DNA from: Muribaculaceae bacterium Zag1
GTDB lineage: Bacteria; Bacteroidota; Bacteroidia; Bacteroidales; Muribaculaceae
Length of the DNA stretch: 64,000 bases
Assembly (NCBI GenBank): GCA_002633115.1
Contig: NWBJ01000001.1
Coordinates: 1 to 64,000 of the forward strand
Direction: 5' to 3'
Within the stretch, counting starts at the first letter, position 1, and the number at the start of each line of letters is the position of its first letter. Below the pieces are notes generated by a model, which worked only from the letters and a program-made list of their open reading frames with translations, had not been told where the DNA came from and did no database searches. Position numbers and translations under genes: made by a program. Positions 42,731 to 53,203 of this stretch are shown here, in pieces.

Positions 42731-44806
42731 ATGAAGCAAAAAATCCTCACTAACATATTCTTCACATTCATCGCCACTCTGGTGATCGTGTATTTCTTCC
42801 CCCACCTCGAGGTGAACCATTACAAATTCGAGGAGGGGCGCCCTTGGAATTACGCCAAGCTCATTGCGCCGTTTGACATACCAATCCTGCCCGACTCGGC
42901 CACAATCCTGTATGTGCGCGATTCGCTGAGCCGCACATTCGTGCCCGTGTTTGAGCGCGACCCCGAGGCTGTCAACACCGTCATCACTTCGCTTATGGCC
43001 CATTGGACCCAGGCCGATGCCAACGAGAAAGCCTCAGAATCCGAGGCTGCAATGCGCCGCAAGGCCGTGGCCTATCTGCGCTCGGCATACACCCGCGATG
43101 TCATTGACAACGAATACGGCGAACGCATCGATGCCGGTACCCTCCCCTCGATTCGCATCACCCAGTCAAACACTGTCAGGCCCAGCACCACATCGGGCAT
43201 CACTTATCCGGCCAAGATTCTCTCTGGCATGACCCACTCGCTCGGCACTGATTCAGTCCACGCCTGGGATTGGATTCACCACAACGGGCTGGAATCCATG
43301 CTCATACCCAATCTGCCCTACAGCCAGGAGACATCAGAGCGCCTGTATCAGAGCGACCTTGACCGCTACACGGCCATCAAGGGCGTAATCCAGCAGGGTC
43401 AGACCATTGTTGACAAAGGCACAGTAATCACCCCGCAGGATTACACCAACCTGCTCACCTACGAGCGCATGGTCGAGGAGGAGCTATCGGCTGGCGACCA
43501 CAGCCAGTGGCTGATGTGGCTCGGCCAATTCCTGTATGTGGCGGTAATCCTGACTTCGCTGCTGGTATTCCTATATTATAGCGCTCCCGATGTCTGGGCC
43601 GACCGCTCAGCCATCCTGTTCATACTGCTCTCCATCACCCTGTTCTTCCTCATTGGCATTGCCCTCGACGATTCATTGGGCATGGGCATATATTTGGTGC
43701 CGTTTGCCATCGTGCCGGTGCTGATGATCGTGTTCTTCGATGCCCCGACTGCCCTGTTCGTATCCTTGGCGCTTGCGCTGCTGTGCGGCGGCACGGTATC
43801 GTTCCCCTTGGAATTTATCATCCTGCAAATGATGGCCTCGATTGCCGCTATTTACACCCTCAAGGATCTGACCCAACGCTCCCAGCTGCTGAGGATGTCG
43901 CTGATGGTGATGGTGGCTTATATGCTCGGATATGTGGCTATTGAGCTGATGTTCAACGACTCATTCGAGGGTTGGCAATGGCGCATGGTTGTCTACCTGC
44001 TGGTGAGCGGCGCCCTCTCGTCAATAGCTTACATATTGATGGTAGCAGTCGAGCGCGTGTTCGGGTTCGTCTCGGCAGTGACCTTGATTGAGCTGGCCGA
44101 CACCAACAATCCGCTGCTGCGAGAGCTGTCGCAGGAGTGTCCCGGCACTTTCCAGCACTCCATGGCTGTGGGCAACCTGGCCACGGATGCCGCAATCAAG
44201 ATACACGCCAACGAGCAGCTCGTCCGCGCTGGAGCCATGTACCACGACATCGGCAAGATGAACAATCCCAACTTCTTCACCGAGAATCAGCGCGGCGTCA
44301 ATCCCCACGACAGTCTGCCGATCGAGCGCAGCGCCCAGATCATCATCGGCCACGTGGCCGACGGCTTGGCCCGCGCCGACAAAGCCGGACTGCCATCCGT
44401 GATCAAGGACTTCATAGCCCAGCACCACGGCCATGGCAAAGCCAAGTACTTCTACTACACCTACTGCAAGCAGCATCCCGGCGAGGAGGTCGATCCCGAG
44501 CCATTCACCTATCCCGGACCCAATCCGCAGTCGAGAGAGACCTCGCTGCTGATGATGGCCGATTCGGTCGAGGCCGCCTCGCGCTCTCTGCAGATCCATA
44601 CCCCCGAGGCTATCCGCGACCTGGTCAACAAGATTATCGACGGCCAAATAGCCGACGGATTGCACAACGAATCTCCCCTCCACTTCCGCGACGTGGGCAT
44701 CATCAAGGAGGCATTTATCCGCCGATTGATGACCATGTACCACTCGCGCATCGTATATCCCGAAGACCCCAACAAAAAAACCGAGCCCTCAGGAGACGAA
44801 CAGTGA
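42731..44806 (+). CDS. PgpH-like 7TM-HD phosphodiesterase (c-di-AMP)
   Basis: 691 residues. An N-terminal membrane anchor, an extracytoplasmic 7TMR-HDED region, seven membrane segments (about 270-470), and a cytoplasmic HD domain with HANEQLVRAGAMYHDIGKMN and QHHGHGKAKYFYY. HD residues for two metals are present. PgpH hydrolyses c-di-AMP and, in Listeria, is inhibited by (p)ppGpp. Here it follows the (p)ppGpp enzyme, so the two signals may be co-controlled. Confidence 0.9.
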   Translation: MKQKILTNIFFTFIATLVIVYFFPHLEVNHYKFEEGRPWNYAKLIAPFDIPILPDSATILYVRDSLSRTFVPVFERDPEAVNTVITSLMAHWTQADANEKASESEAAMRRKAVAYLRSAYTRDVIDNEYGERIDAGTLPSIRITQSNTVRPSTTSGITYPAKILSGMTHSLGTDSVHAWDWIHHNGLESMLIPNLPYSQETSERLYQSDLDRYTAIKGVIQQGQTIVDKGTVITPQDYTNLLTYERMVEEELSAGDHSQWLMWLGQFLYVAVILTSLLVFLYYSAPDVWADRSAILFILLSITLFFLIGIALDDSLGMGIYLVPFAIVPVLMIVFFDAPTALFVSLALALLCGGTVSFPLEFIILQMMASIAAIYTLKDLTQRSQLLRMSLMVMVAYMLGYVAIELMFNDSFEGWQWRMVVYLLVSGALSSIAYILMVAVERVFGFVSAVTLIELADTNNPLLRELSQECPGTFQHSMAVGNLATDAAIKIHANEQLVRAGAMYHDIGKMNNPNFFTENQRGVNPHDSLPIERSAQIIIGHVADGLARADKAGLPSVIKDFIAQHHGHGKAKYFYYTYCKQHPGEEVDPEPFTYPGPNPQSRETSLLMMADSVEAASRSLQIHTPEAIRDLVNKIIDGQIADGLHNESPLHFRDVGIIKEAFIRRLMTMYHSRIVYPEDPNKKTEPSGDEQ

Positions 44807-44873
44807 AAAATAACCTCCCAAAGAGGCATTTTAAGTTAAAAAATCGTGTTTTTTTAAGATTTTCACCAAAATA

Positions 44874-44905
44874 TTTGTCAGTGTTAGAAAAATGACGTAT
44901 TTTTG
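44874..44905 (+). promoter_or_regulatory. Promoter of the glycogen-metabolism operon
   Basis: TTTG at 44874-44877, 20-bp spacer, TATTTTTG at 44898-44905. The ATG of the debranching enzyme is 93 bp downstream. Confidence 0.75.
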
Positions 44906-44998
44906 GGGATTATTCTTGACCGGTAACACTTAAAGACCCTCAACTTGCCTCAAATCGATTGAAAAATTAGAGAAAACCTATAAATTTAACATACCAAA

Positions 44999-46957
44999 AT
45001 GAGTTATCTTAAGTTTGATAAGAATCTACTCATCAACCTCGAACAGTCGCTGCCTAAAGAGATGCTGCGCACCAACTTCGCCGGGGCATACCATGCCACG
45101 ACACTCGTTGGGTGCAACACCCGCAAGCAACATGGCCTGCTCGTGATCCCCATCCCCGAGATGGGAAACAAGCCCCATGTGCTGCTGTCGTCGCTTGATG
45201 AAACTGTGATTCAACATGGAGCGCCCTTCAACCTGGGCATTCATCGCTACCAAGGCGGAGTATACAGCCCTAACGGGCACAAGTACATCCGCGAGTTTGA
45301 CTGCGAAAACGTGCCGCGCATGACCTATCGAGTTGGCGGAGTAGTCCTTACCAAAGAGAAGATTTTCATCTCACATGAAAACCGTATTCTCATCCGCTAC
45401 ACCCTGGTCGATGCCCACTCGGCCACTACGCTCCAGTTCCGCCCGTTCCTCGCTTTCCGCGAGAGCAATTCGCTCTGCATCGCCAACGATGCCATCAACC
45501 GCGAAATAATCCCCGTTGAGAACGGCGTGGCCACTTGCCTTTATCACGGATTCCCCACCCTGTACATGCAATTCTCACGCAAAGTCGAGTGGGTCGACAA
45601 TCCCAACTGGTACAAAAACATCGAATACATCAAGGATATGGAGCGCGGAGTGCCCTACACCGAGGATTTGTGGGTGCCCGGCTATTTCCAGCTCCCCATC
45701 AAGAAGGGCGAATCCATCATCTTCTCGGCCGGCGTCGAGCCTGTCAATCCCCGCTCGCTCACCAAGATGTATGAAAAGGAGATCATCTCGCGCACACCGC
45801 GCTCGAGCTTCTTCAACTGCCTGAAAAACGCTGCCAAGCAATTCTATCTCACCGACCAATACGGCCACTTCATCATCTCGGGCTATCCTTGGGGCACAAT
45901 CCTGGCTCGCAACACGATGATGGCTCTCCCCGGCCTCACTCTCGCCATCGACCACCGCAAGGACTTTGAGGAGATTATGGCCACAGCATCCGAGGCTCTG
46001 GTCAAATTCATGGAGAAAGGCGAACTCTCGCCCTTTATCCACGGCATCGACCTGCCCGACATCCCGCTGTGGTGCGTATGGGCTCTGCAACAGTACGCCA
46101 AGAATCTTGGCGATGATGCTACACGCGAGCGCTACATGCACCTCATCGCCCAGATGATCGACTACATACTCGACGGCGGCCATCCCAACCTGCGCGTCGA
46201 CCCGGACAACGGTTTGGTATCCACTCTGGGTGTCACCAGCCCCGTATCGTGGATGAACTCGCAGCTCAACGGTCGCCCCGTGATACCGCGCACCGGCTAC
46301 CTGGTAGAGTTCAATGCTCTCTGGTACAATGCACTGCGCTTCGCCGCTGCACTGGCCGAGCATGACCCGGAGATGGCCAACCGCGCCGAGCGCTGGACCG
46401 CCGCTGCCGACAAGATGAAACAGCCGTTCGTCGACACATTCCTCAACGATTACGGTTACCTATACGACTATGTCAACGGCACATACGCCGACCCGCAAGT
46501 GCGCCCCAACATGGTGGTTGCCATCGGCCTCGACTATTCGCCGCTCGACCGTCGCCAGCGCAAGGGCGTGCTCGACGTAGCTACACGCGAGCTGCTCACC
46601 CCCAAGGGATTGCGCACCCTCTCGCCTAAGAGCTATGGCTACCGGCCCCACTACCTCGGCTCGCCCGAGGAGCGCGAATTGGCTCTCCACCAGGGTCCGG
46701 CACGTCCTTGGCTCATCGGTTTCTACGCTGACGCTTACCTGCGCGTCTTCGGCATGAGCGGCGTCAGCTACATCGACCGCATGCTCATCGGCTTTGAGGA
46801 TGAGATGACCCAGGGCTGCATCGGTTCGCTCTCTCAGCTCTACGACGGCAACCCGCCTTACAGCGGCCGCGGAGCTATCTCTCACGCCACCAATGTGGCT
46901 GAAGTGCTGCGCACATCGCGCACTATCAAACGTCTAACACAAGATCACCATTTCTAA
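44999..46957 (+). CDS. Glycogen-debranching enzyme, amylo-alpha-1,6-glucosidase type (GH133)
   Basis: 652 residues. N-terminal lectin-like domain with RTNFAGAYHATTLVGCNTRK and KPHVLLSSLDETVI, then an (alpha/alpha)6 barrel from about 280 with ISGYPWGTILARNTMMALPG and FIHGIDLPDIPLWCVWALQQ. It trims branch points in glycogen or maltodextrin in the cytoplasm (no signal peptide). First of three genes with GT4 and GH57. Confidence 0.9.
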   Translation: MSYLKFDKNLLINLEQSLPKEMLRTNFAGAYHATTLVGCNTRKQHGLLVIPIPEMGNKPHVLLSSLDETVIQHGAPFNLGIHRYQGGVYSPNGHKYIREFDCENVPRMTYRVGGVVLTKEKIFISHENRILIRYTLVDAHSATTLQFRPFLAFRESNSLCIANDAINREIIPVENGVATCLYHGFPTLYMQFSRKVEWVDNPNWYKNIEYIKDMERGVPYTEDLWVPGYFQLPIKKGESIIFSAGVEPVNPRSLTKMYEKEIISRTPRSSFFNCLKNAAKQFYLTDQYGHFIISGYPWGTILARNTMMALPGLTLAIDHRKDFEEIMATASEALVKFMEKGELSPFIHGIDLPDIPLWCVWALQQYAKNLGDDATRERYMHLIAQMIDYILDGGHPNLRVDPDNGLVSTLGVTSPVSWMNSQLNGRPVIPRTGYLVEFNALWYNALRFAAALAEHDPEMANRAERWTAAADKMKQPFVDTFLNDYGYLYDYVNGTYADPQVRPNMVVAIGLDYSPLDRRQRKGVLDVATRELLTPKGLRTLSPKSYGYRPHYLGSPEERELALHQGPARPWLIGFYADAYLRVFGMSGVSYIDRMLIGFEDEMTQGCIGSLSQLYDGNPPYSGRGAISHATNVAEVLRTSRTIKRLTQDHHF

Positions 46958-46972
46958 TACCCCACAGACTAC

Positions 46973-48232
46973 ATGAAAGCTTTAATGTTCGGGTGGGAAT
47001 TCCCCCCTCATATCTTAGGCGGCTTGGGCACAGCCAGCTACGGCCTCACCAAGGGAATGTGGGAATGTGGCGACATGGATATCACCTTCGTCATCCCTAA
47101 GCCTTGGGGCGACGAAGACCGCTCATTCGCTCACATAATCGGCGCATCGCAGGTGCCAGTGTGCTGGCGCGACGTGAGCCGCGATTATGTGGAGAGCCGC
47201 ATCGGCAAGGTGATGAGCCCTGATCTCTACTTCAAGCTGCGCGACCACATCTACGCCGATTTCAACTATATGCGCACCAACGACTTGGGCTGCATCGAGT
47301 TCTCGGGCCGTTATCCCGACAACCTGCTTGAGGAGATCAACAACTACTCAATCATGGCCGGCGTGGTGGCTCGCACCATCGATTTCGACATCATCCACTC
47401 GCACGACTGGCTCACCTACCCGGCCGGCATCCACGCCAAGCAGGTCACCGGCAAGCCTCTGGTAATCCACGTGCACGCGACCGACTATGACCGTTCGCGC
47501 GGCAATGTCAACCCCACAGTGTTCGCTATCGAGCGCGACGGCATGCTCAACGCCGACCACATCATCACGGTCAGCAACCTTACTCGCCAGACTGTGATTG
47601 AGAAATACGGCATCGACCCCGCCAAGGTTACCACAGTGCACAATGCCGTGGTGCCATTGAGCGATGAGCTGCTCAATGTCGAGGTGCGCAAGCCTAAGGA
47701 GAAGGTTGTGACCTTCCTGGGCCGCATCACCATGCAGAAAGGTCCCGAGTATTTCGTCGAGGCTGCCGCCAAGGTGCTGAAGAACAACCACAACGTAAGA
47801 TTCGTAATGGCTGGTTCGGGCGATATGATGGACAAGATGATCAACCTGGCAGCCGAGCGCGGCATCGCCGATCGCTTCCACTTCCCAGGTTTCCAGAAGG
47901 GCAAGCAAGTGTATGAGATGCTCAAGGCGAGCGATGTCTACATCATGCCTTCGGTATCTGAGCCTTTCGGCATTTCGCCTCTCGAGGCTATGCAGATGGG
48001 CGTGCCCTCGATTATCTCTAAGCAATCAGGTTGCGCCGAGATTCTCAACAATGTGATCAAGACCGACTATTGGGACATCGATGCTATGGCCGACGCCATC
48101 AACTCGATTGTGTCCTACCCCGCAATGTATCAGACACTGCGCGAGGATGGTCTCAAGGAGGTTGCTCAGATCACCTGGGACAAGGCCGGCAAGAAAGTGA
48201 TTGACATCTACAACAAAGTCCTCAACAAGTAA
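46973..48232 (+). CDS. GT4-family glycosyltransferase, glycogen-synthase-like
   Basis: 419 residues, GT-B fold. N-terminus MFGWEFPPHILGGLGTASYG (nucleotide-sugar loop GGLG); C-terminal donor site VYIMPSVSEPFGISPLEAMQ and EKVVTFLGRITMQKG. It is 15 bp after the debranching enzyme. With its neighbours it probably builds an alpha-1,4-glucan, but GT4 specificity is not readable. Confidence 0.9.
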   Translation: MKALMFGWEFPPHILGGLGTASYGLTKGMWECGDMDITFVIPKPWGDEDRSFAHIIGASQVPVCWRDVSRDYVESRIGKVMSPDLYFKLRDHIYADFNYMRTNDLGCIEFSGRYPDNLLEEINNYSIMAGVVARTIDFDIIHSHDWLTYPAGIHAKQVTGKPLVIHVHATDYDRSRGNVNPTVFAIERDGMLNADHIITVSNLTRQTVIEKYGIDPAKVTTVHNAVVPLSDELLNVEVRKPKEKVVTFLGRITMQKGPEYFVEAAAKVLKNNHNVRFVMAGSGDMMDKMINLAAERGIADRFHFPGFQKGKQVYEMLKASDVYIMPSVSEPFGISPLEAMQMGVPSIISKQSGCAEILNNVIKTDYWDIDAMADAINSIVSYPAMYQTLREDGLKEVAQITWDKAGKKVIDIYNKVLNK

Positions 48233-48381
48233 TAAGTCAAAAGGCAAAAGTCAAGAGTAGAAATTACCATTACTAGACCCAAGCCCAAAGGACTATCCGG
48301 ATAAAGGCAGTCGAGTGCCCCGAGGCTTCGCCTCGGTGGTCTCCTCTTCCAAAAACCAAAAACCAAAAACCAAAAAACGCA

Positions 48382-49839
48382 ATGAAAGCCATTTGTTTCA
48401 ACTTCGAAATACATCAGCCGATGCGCCTTAAGCGCTATACCTTCTTCGACATCGGCAACGACCACTACTACTATGATGACTTCCTCAACGATGACATCAT
48501 CACCCGCATAGCCGAGCGCAGCTACATGCCCGCTGCCCGCACCCTGCTCAAGATGATTGAGGAATACAAGGGCAAATTCCGCTGCTCTATCTCAATCACC
48601 GGCACCGCCATCGAGCAATTCGAGCAGTATGTGCCCGAATTTATCGAGCTGCTCAAGAAACTCGCCGACACCGGCAAGTGCGAATTCGTAGCTATGCCCT
48701 ACGCCAACTCGCTGGCCTCGCTCAAGGATCCCGAGGAATTTGCCAACCAGGTGCGCGTACATGCCGAGAAGATTAATGCTCTCTTTGGCGTACAGCCCAA
48801 GGTGCTCCGCAACACCGAGCTCATCTACAGCGACGAAATCGCTCCCCAGGTGCTCGCCATGGGCTACAAGGGCATCATGACCGAGGGCGCAAAGCACATC
48901 CTCGGCTGGAAGTCGCCCAACTATGTCTACAGCGCAGCCTCTGCTCCCAAGCTCAAGCTTCTGCTCCGCAACAGCAAGCTGAGCGAGGACATCGCAGCTC
49001 GCTTCTCCGACACCAACTGGGCAGCATTCCCCCTCACCGCCGACAAATACATGGATTGGATTGCCGCTACCCCTCCCGAGGAGCAGATCATCAATCTGTG
49101 GATGAATATCGAGACCTTCGGCGGTCTACAGCCCGCCGAGACTGGCATCTTCCAGTTCCTCGAGGCTCTGCCTCGCTTTGCTGCTGAGCGTGGCATCGAG
49201 TTCTGGACCCCGGCCGAGGCTATCAGCAAACTCAAACCCATTGGCGAACTGGTGGTTATGCACCCCATCTCGGCTATCGACGAGGCTCGCGACACCTCGG
49301 CTTGGCTTGGCAACAAGCTGCAAAACGAGGCTTTCGACAAGCTCTACAGCGTGGCTGAGCGCGTGCGCCTCTGCGACGACCGTCGCCTGAAGCAAGACTA
49401 CTGGTATCTGCAGGGTGCCGACAACCTATATTATATGTCGACCAAGCACTTTGCCGATGGCGCAGCCCATAGCATGTTCAGCCCCTACGAGACTCCGTTC
49501 CAGGCTTTCACCAACTACATGAATGTCCTCTCTGACTTCATCGTACGCGTTGAGGAGCAGTATCCCAGCTCAATCGAGAACGAGGAGCTCAACTCGCTGG
49601 TTAAGACCATCCGCAACCAAAGCCGCGAAATCGAGACTCTGCACAAGGAGATGGACACTCTGCGCAAGAATGCCGAGCAGTACAACATCGAGCACGCTCT
49701 GCGCGAGCCCAAGCCCGAGGAGAAGGCTGAAAAGCCCGCCAAGAAGGCCAAGGCCGAAAAGCCCGCCGAGGCTCCCGACGCTGAGCCCAAGCCCCGCAAA
49801 AAACCAGGCCCCAAGCCCAAAAAACCCGCCGAGGAATAA
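48382..49839 (+). CDS. GH57-family alpha-amylase-like enzyme with basic tail
   Basis: 485 residues, cytoplasmic. GH57 signatures: FNFEIHQPMRL (start), FRCSISITGTAIEQF, a Glu nucleophile in KVLRNTELIYSDEI, and NLWMNIETFGGL. Residues about 440-485 are a low-complexity K/P/A/E tail ending KPRKKPGPKPKKPAEE, with two GPKPKK/KPGPKP AT-hook-like cores. The tail is not part of GH57. A 150-bp gap with a CCGAGG/CCTCGG hairpin and short AAACC repeats precedes it. Confidence 0.88.
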   Translation: MKAICFNFEIHQPMRLKRYTFFDIGNDHYYYDDFLNDDIITRIAERSYMPAARTLLKMIEEYKGKFRCSISITGTAIEQFEQYVPEFIELLKKLADTGKCEFVAMPYANSLASLKDPEEFANQVRVHAEKINALFGVQPKVLRNTELIYSDEIAPQVLAMGYKGIMTEGAKHILGWKSPNYVYSAASAPKLKLLLRNSKLSEDIAARFSDTNWAAFPLTADKYMDWIAATPPEEQIINLWMNIETFGGLQPAETGIFQFLEALPRFAAERGIEFWTPAEAISKLKPIGELVVMHPISAIDEARDTSAWLGNKLQNEAFDKLYSVAERVRLCDDRRLKQDYWYLQGADNLYYMSTKHFADGAAHSMFSPYETPFQAFTNYMNVLSDFIVRVEEQYPSSIENEELNSLVKTIRNQSREIETLHKEMDTLRKNAEQYNIEHALREPKPEEKAEKPAKKAKAEKPAEAPDAEPKPRKKPGPKPKKPAEE

Positions 49840-49857
49840 TCCATAACCCTATCACCC

Positions 49858-49936
49858 CTTAGGCTTCCTAAGATGCCTATGATTCCTAAGTTTCCTAGGA
49901 TTCCTAAGCCTCCTAAGATTCCTAAGGCGCCTTAGA
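49858..49936. repeat. Tandem CCTAAG(ATT) micro-repeats
   Basis: About eight imperfect units of 8-9 bp (CCTAAGATT, CCTATGATT, CCTAAGTTT, CCTAGGATT, CCTAAGCCT) directly after the GH57 gene. It has no coding look. Confidence 0.75.
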
Positions 49937-49945
49937 GCCACCCAT

Positions 49946-49980
49946 AAATCCCGAGATGCCCCACGCATCTCGGGATTTTT
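49946..49980 (+). terminator. Rho-independent terminator after GH57
   Basis: Stem AAATCCCGAGATGC / GCATCTCGGGATTT with loop CCCAC and a T tract. It closes the glycogen operon. Confidence 0.85.
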
Positions 49981-49994
49981 CTTTGTAATCACCG

Positions 49995-50049
49995 GATTTG
50001 AGATGGCGAAGAATTTTATTTTTGGGAAAAACGGTAACAAATTTGTCAA
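49995..50049. repeat. 55-bp direct repeat, left copy
   Basis: One-base-different copy of 59718-59772: GATTTGAGATGGCGAAGAAT, TTTATTTTTGGGAAAAA, GGTAACAAATTTGTCAA. The two copies bracket the 9.5-kb lipoprotein cluster. The right copy overlaps the region just upstream of a TA promoter. Confidence 0.9.
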
Positions 50050-50231
50050 CGCGGCCCGTAGGGTCGCCTCTGTAACCAATAAAAAATTTTAATATTTCGA
50101 GAAAATTTTTTAGATAAAAATTTTCAGAATCCAGAATTATTGCGTATACTTGCGGTGTCTCCTCACAATCATCCAATTATGCCGGATGAGGGGTTAATTT
50201 ATAACCGTCAACCAATGACTAATCCAAAAAT

Positions 50232-53066
50232 ATGAAAAGACTAACCCTCCTTGCCGCCACAGCCTCTCTGCTGCTGGCATCCTGCAGCGACGAAATCCGC
50301 ACTGAGGTCGCCAACCCCGGCCAAGAAGTGCAGGTGAGTTTCTCTGCCTCCCTACCTGAGCAGATGCTCAGCCGCGCCACCAACGTCAGCGACGGCACAA
50401 CCGCCAACAGACTCAACTACACAGTCTTCAAGGACTCAAAGGCGATTACTTCAGGCGATGTATCAGATGCTTTCCAAGACAAGAAAACCAAGTCACAAAC
50501 CGTGTCCCTGCCCCTAATCACTGGCGAGACCTACTCCATCGTTTTCTGGGCCGACAACTCAAGCAGTCCCTATAGCTATTCCGACGGCGTGGTGACAGTT
50601 GACTATGCCAAGGCTTATGCCAACGATGAGAATGCCGACGCATTCTTCGGCCAAGAACTTAACTACACAGTCACCGGTTCTGCCTCCAAAACTGTAACCC
50701 TCACCCGCCCCTTCGCCCAGATAAACTTTGGCACAACCAAGGCCGACTATGAGGCAGCCGTACTCTCTGGCCTTGACGCATCAGAATCAGCAGTCGCTAT
50801 TAAAACTCAGACCTACAAGACCTTTAATCTTATTGATGAATCAGTTGCGGATGCAGTTGATGAGGTTACATACCTTAATCTTACAACTCCCACCGACGAG
50901 GACGATCCATTCAGCCTTAATCCCGACCAACGCGCTGCGCTTACAGTCGATGGCACCGATTACGTTTACGTCGGCTACGCCTACGTGCTGACCCAGCCCG
51001 AAAACAAGGCTGAGAACATCACCACCGTGACCCTCACCCCGGTAAGCGCAGGCGAGACTGTACGGACGTACACCAACGTGCCCGTCAAGCGCAACTACCG
51101 CACCAACATTATTGGTAATCTGTTCACATCTTCAGTTGACTACACCGTCTTGATTGACCAGAATTACGTAGACGATATCAATGTTGAGGTTTGGGATGGC
51201 AGCATCGAGCAGCCTACTATTAGCGGTACCACAGTGCACATCGCCAATGCTGCAGAATTGGCTTGGTTGGCAGATTACGTGAACAATGCCACCGAGAAAG
51301 TGTCACGCGCAGAGGAAATTCCTTTTGATTTCTCCGGTTATACCGTAGAGCTGACCGAAGACATCTACCTCAACGATGAGCCTTGGACTCCAATCGGCCT
51401 CAACGCTGACAACGTACAGCGCAAGTTCAAGGGCACATTCGACGGCAAGGGCTACACCATCTACAACCTCCATGTCGAGCAAGAAGCGGCCTACCGCGCA
51501 GCCGGCCTGTTCGGTGCGCTTAACGGCACCGCCAAGGATTTCACCATCGACGGCGCATACGTCAACAGCCTGTCGAGCGGCAGTGCAACTGACAACGGCA
51601 TAGCTGTCGTAGCCGGTTCTATCTACGATGGAGGCACAATCGACGGCGTGACCGTCAAAAACGCCGAGGTTTACGGAAACCGCTATTGCGGAGGCGTGGC
51701 CGGATACACTTACGGCAACGTCACCAACTGCGCCGTTGATGGAATCACCATCGTTTGCACCCCTGACAACCTTACAGGCAGCTATGATAACGGCGACAAG
51801 GTCGGCGGTCTGGTGGGCTACTTCGTGGATAAGTCTACCTACGTCGTCGACAACTGCACAGTGAACAATGCCAAGGTGACAGGCTATCGTGACCTGGGCG
51901 GTCTGATCGGCTGCGCCAACAAGGCCACGTCGGTTAACAACTGCACCGTCTCCAACACCAAAATCATCCCATCGTCAACCAATGCTTACAGTGGCCACTC
52001 GGCAGGCGAAAACACTGACCTGATAGTGGGACGCCAAATCAGCGGACCCCTCCCCGCCTCCAACACCGCCGTCAATACCACCATCAACGTTACCACGTTC
52101 AACGGTGCGACATACGCTTATGACGACACGCCTTGGGACGGCGAGAGCACCCAAGAGCCTACAATCGACAGCGATGGCAACGTGATTGTCGCCTCCGCAG
52201 CCCAGCTCGCCGGCCTCGCCGCAATGGTCAATGCGGGCGAAGAGCTGTATCAGAAGGACGTCTACCTGCTGTGCGATGTTGACTTGGCGGGACACAACTG
52301 GACATCAATAGGCTGCGAAGCCAACAAGTTCGGCGGCAACTTCGACGGCCAGGGCCATACCATTAGCAACCTCTACATCAAGGACTCCATAGAGCCCGGT
52401 GTGTATGAGCAAAGCCAAAACTGCGGCCTGTTCGGTTGGGTAAGGCGCGAACGCAGATACTAGATAAAGAATTTCAATATCCACAATGCCGAGATCGTAG
52501 GCGCCTACGGACTGGGCGTAATCTGCGGCGAGCCACACATGTACACCTTCAGCGACATCACCGTCACTGGCAAAGTCATAGTGAAGGGTACTGCCAGCGT
52601 TGGCGGCATGTTTGGCTATTATTGCTACAGCAACCTTGCCAACCTCACCATGGAGGTCGATCCCGGCAGCTATGTTGAAGCCGAGGTGTACGTAGGCGGC
52701 ATAGTCGGCCACCGCACCGAGGGGACCCTTACTGCCACCAACCTCAAGTCTAACATCGATGTTTATGCCTCCAACGGCCAAGTGGGCGGCATAGCGGGCG
52801 TTGCCCTGTACAACAACCAGTACATCAACTGCTCGAGCAGCGGCGACGTGTATGTCGTAACCGACAGCGAAACCAAAAACTCAAAATACATAGGAGGCAT
52901 AATCGGCTCATGGTCGAGCGCTCAGGCCACAGTGACGCTTACCGGCTGCTCATACACCGGCACTCTGCATTACGTGCTTGCTGGCGAAGAGCAGACTCTC
53001 GATGATCCTCAGCAGCTTGCTGGCCCAACTTACAATTCTGGTACCGGAGAGCTGATAATCAATTGA
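50232..53066 (+). pseudogene. DUF6562-type surface lipoprotein with GLUG-like repeats, interrupted
   Basis: Starts MKRLTLLAATASLLLASCSD (lipobox LASC). Residues 20-320 match the DUF6562/FimB-Mfa2-like lipoprotein module, ending NVPVKRNYRTNIIGNLFTSS. The C-terminal part has Ig/GLUG-type repeats: FKGTFDGKGYTIYNLHVEQE and GGNFDGQGHTISNLYIKDS. At GLFGWV the reading becomes RRERRY and then TAG (52461-52463), and sense resumes in the same frame as IKNFNIHNAEIV. An extra base near 52440 and a missing one near 52463 explain this. The intact original product would be about 940 residues. Sequencing error is possible. Confidence 0.8.
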
Positions 53067-53072
53067 CTCTAA

Positions 53073-53119
53073 CCTTATTGCTTTGTCAGAAATTGTGTGT
53101 TTCTGACAAAGCGATAAGG
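53073..53119 (+). terminator. Perfect inverted repeat after the first lipoprotein gene
   Basis: Arms CCTTATTGCTTTGTCAGAAA and TTTCTGACAAAGCGATAAGG (one mismatch) around TTGTGTG. It ends the first lipoprotein transcript or reduces read-through into the next gene. Confidence 0.8.
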
Positions 53120-53203
53120 GGTTATAATAAGGGGTTATAACCCATTCAGACATCGACATCCTGGAAAAACTGAATGGCATGAGCCGTTCTTCAACAAACC
53201 TAA

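Noticed and set aside
49852-50079. Minus-strand ORF with LRRLRN repeats
   Set aside because: Artefact of the CCTAAG micro-repeats.
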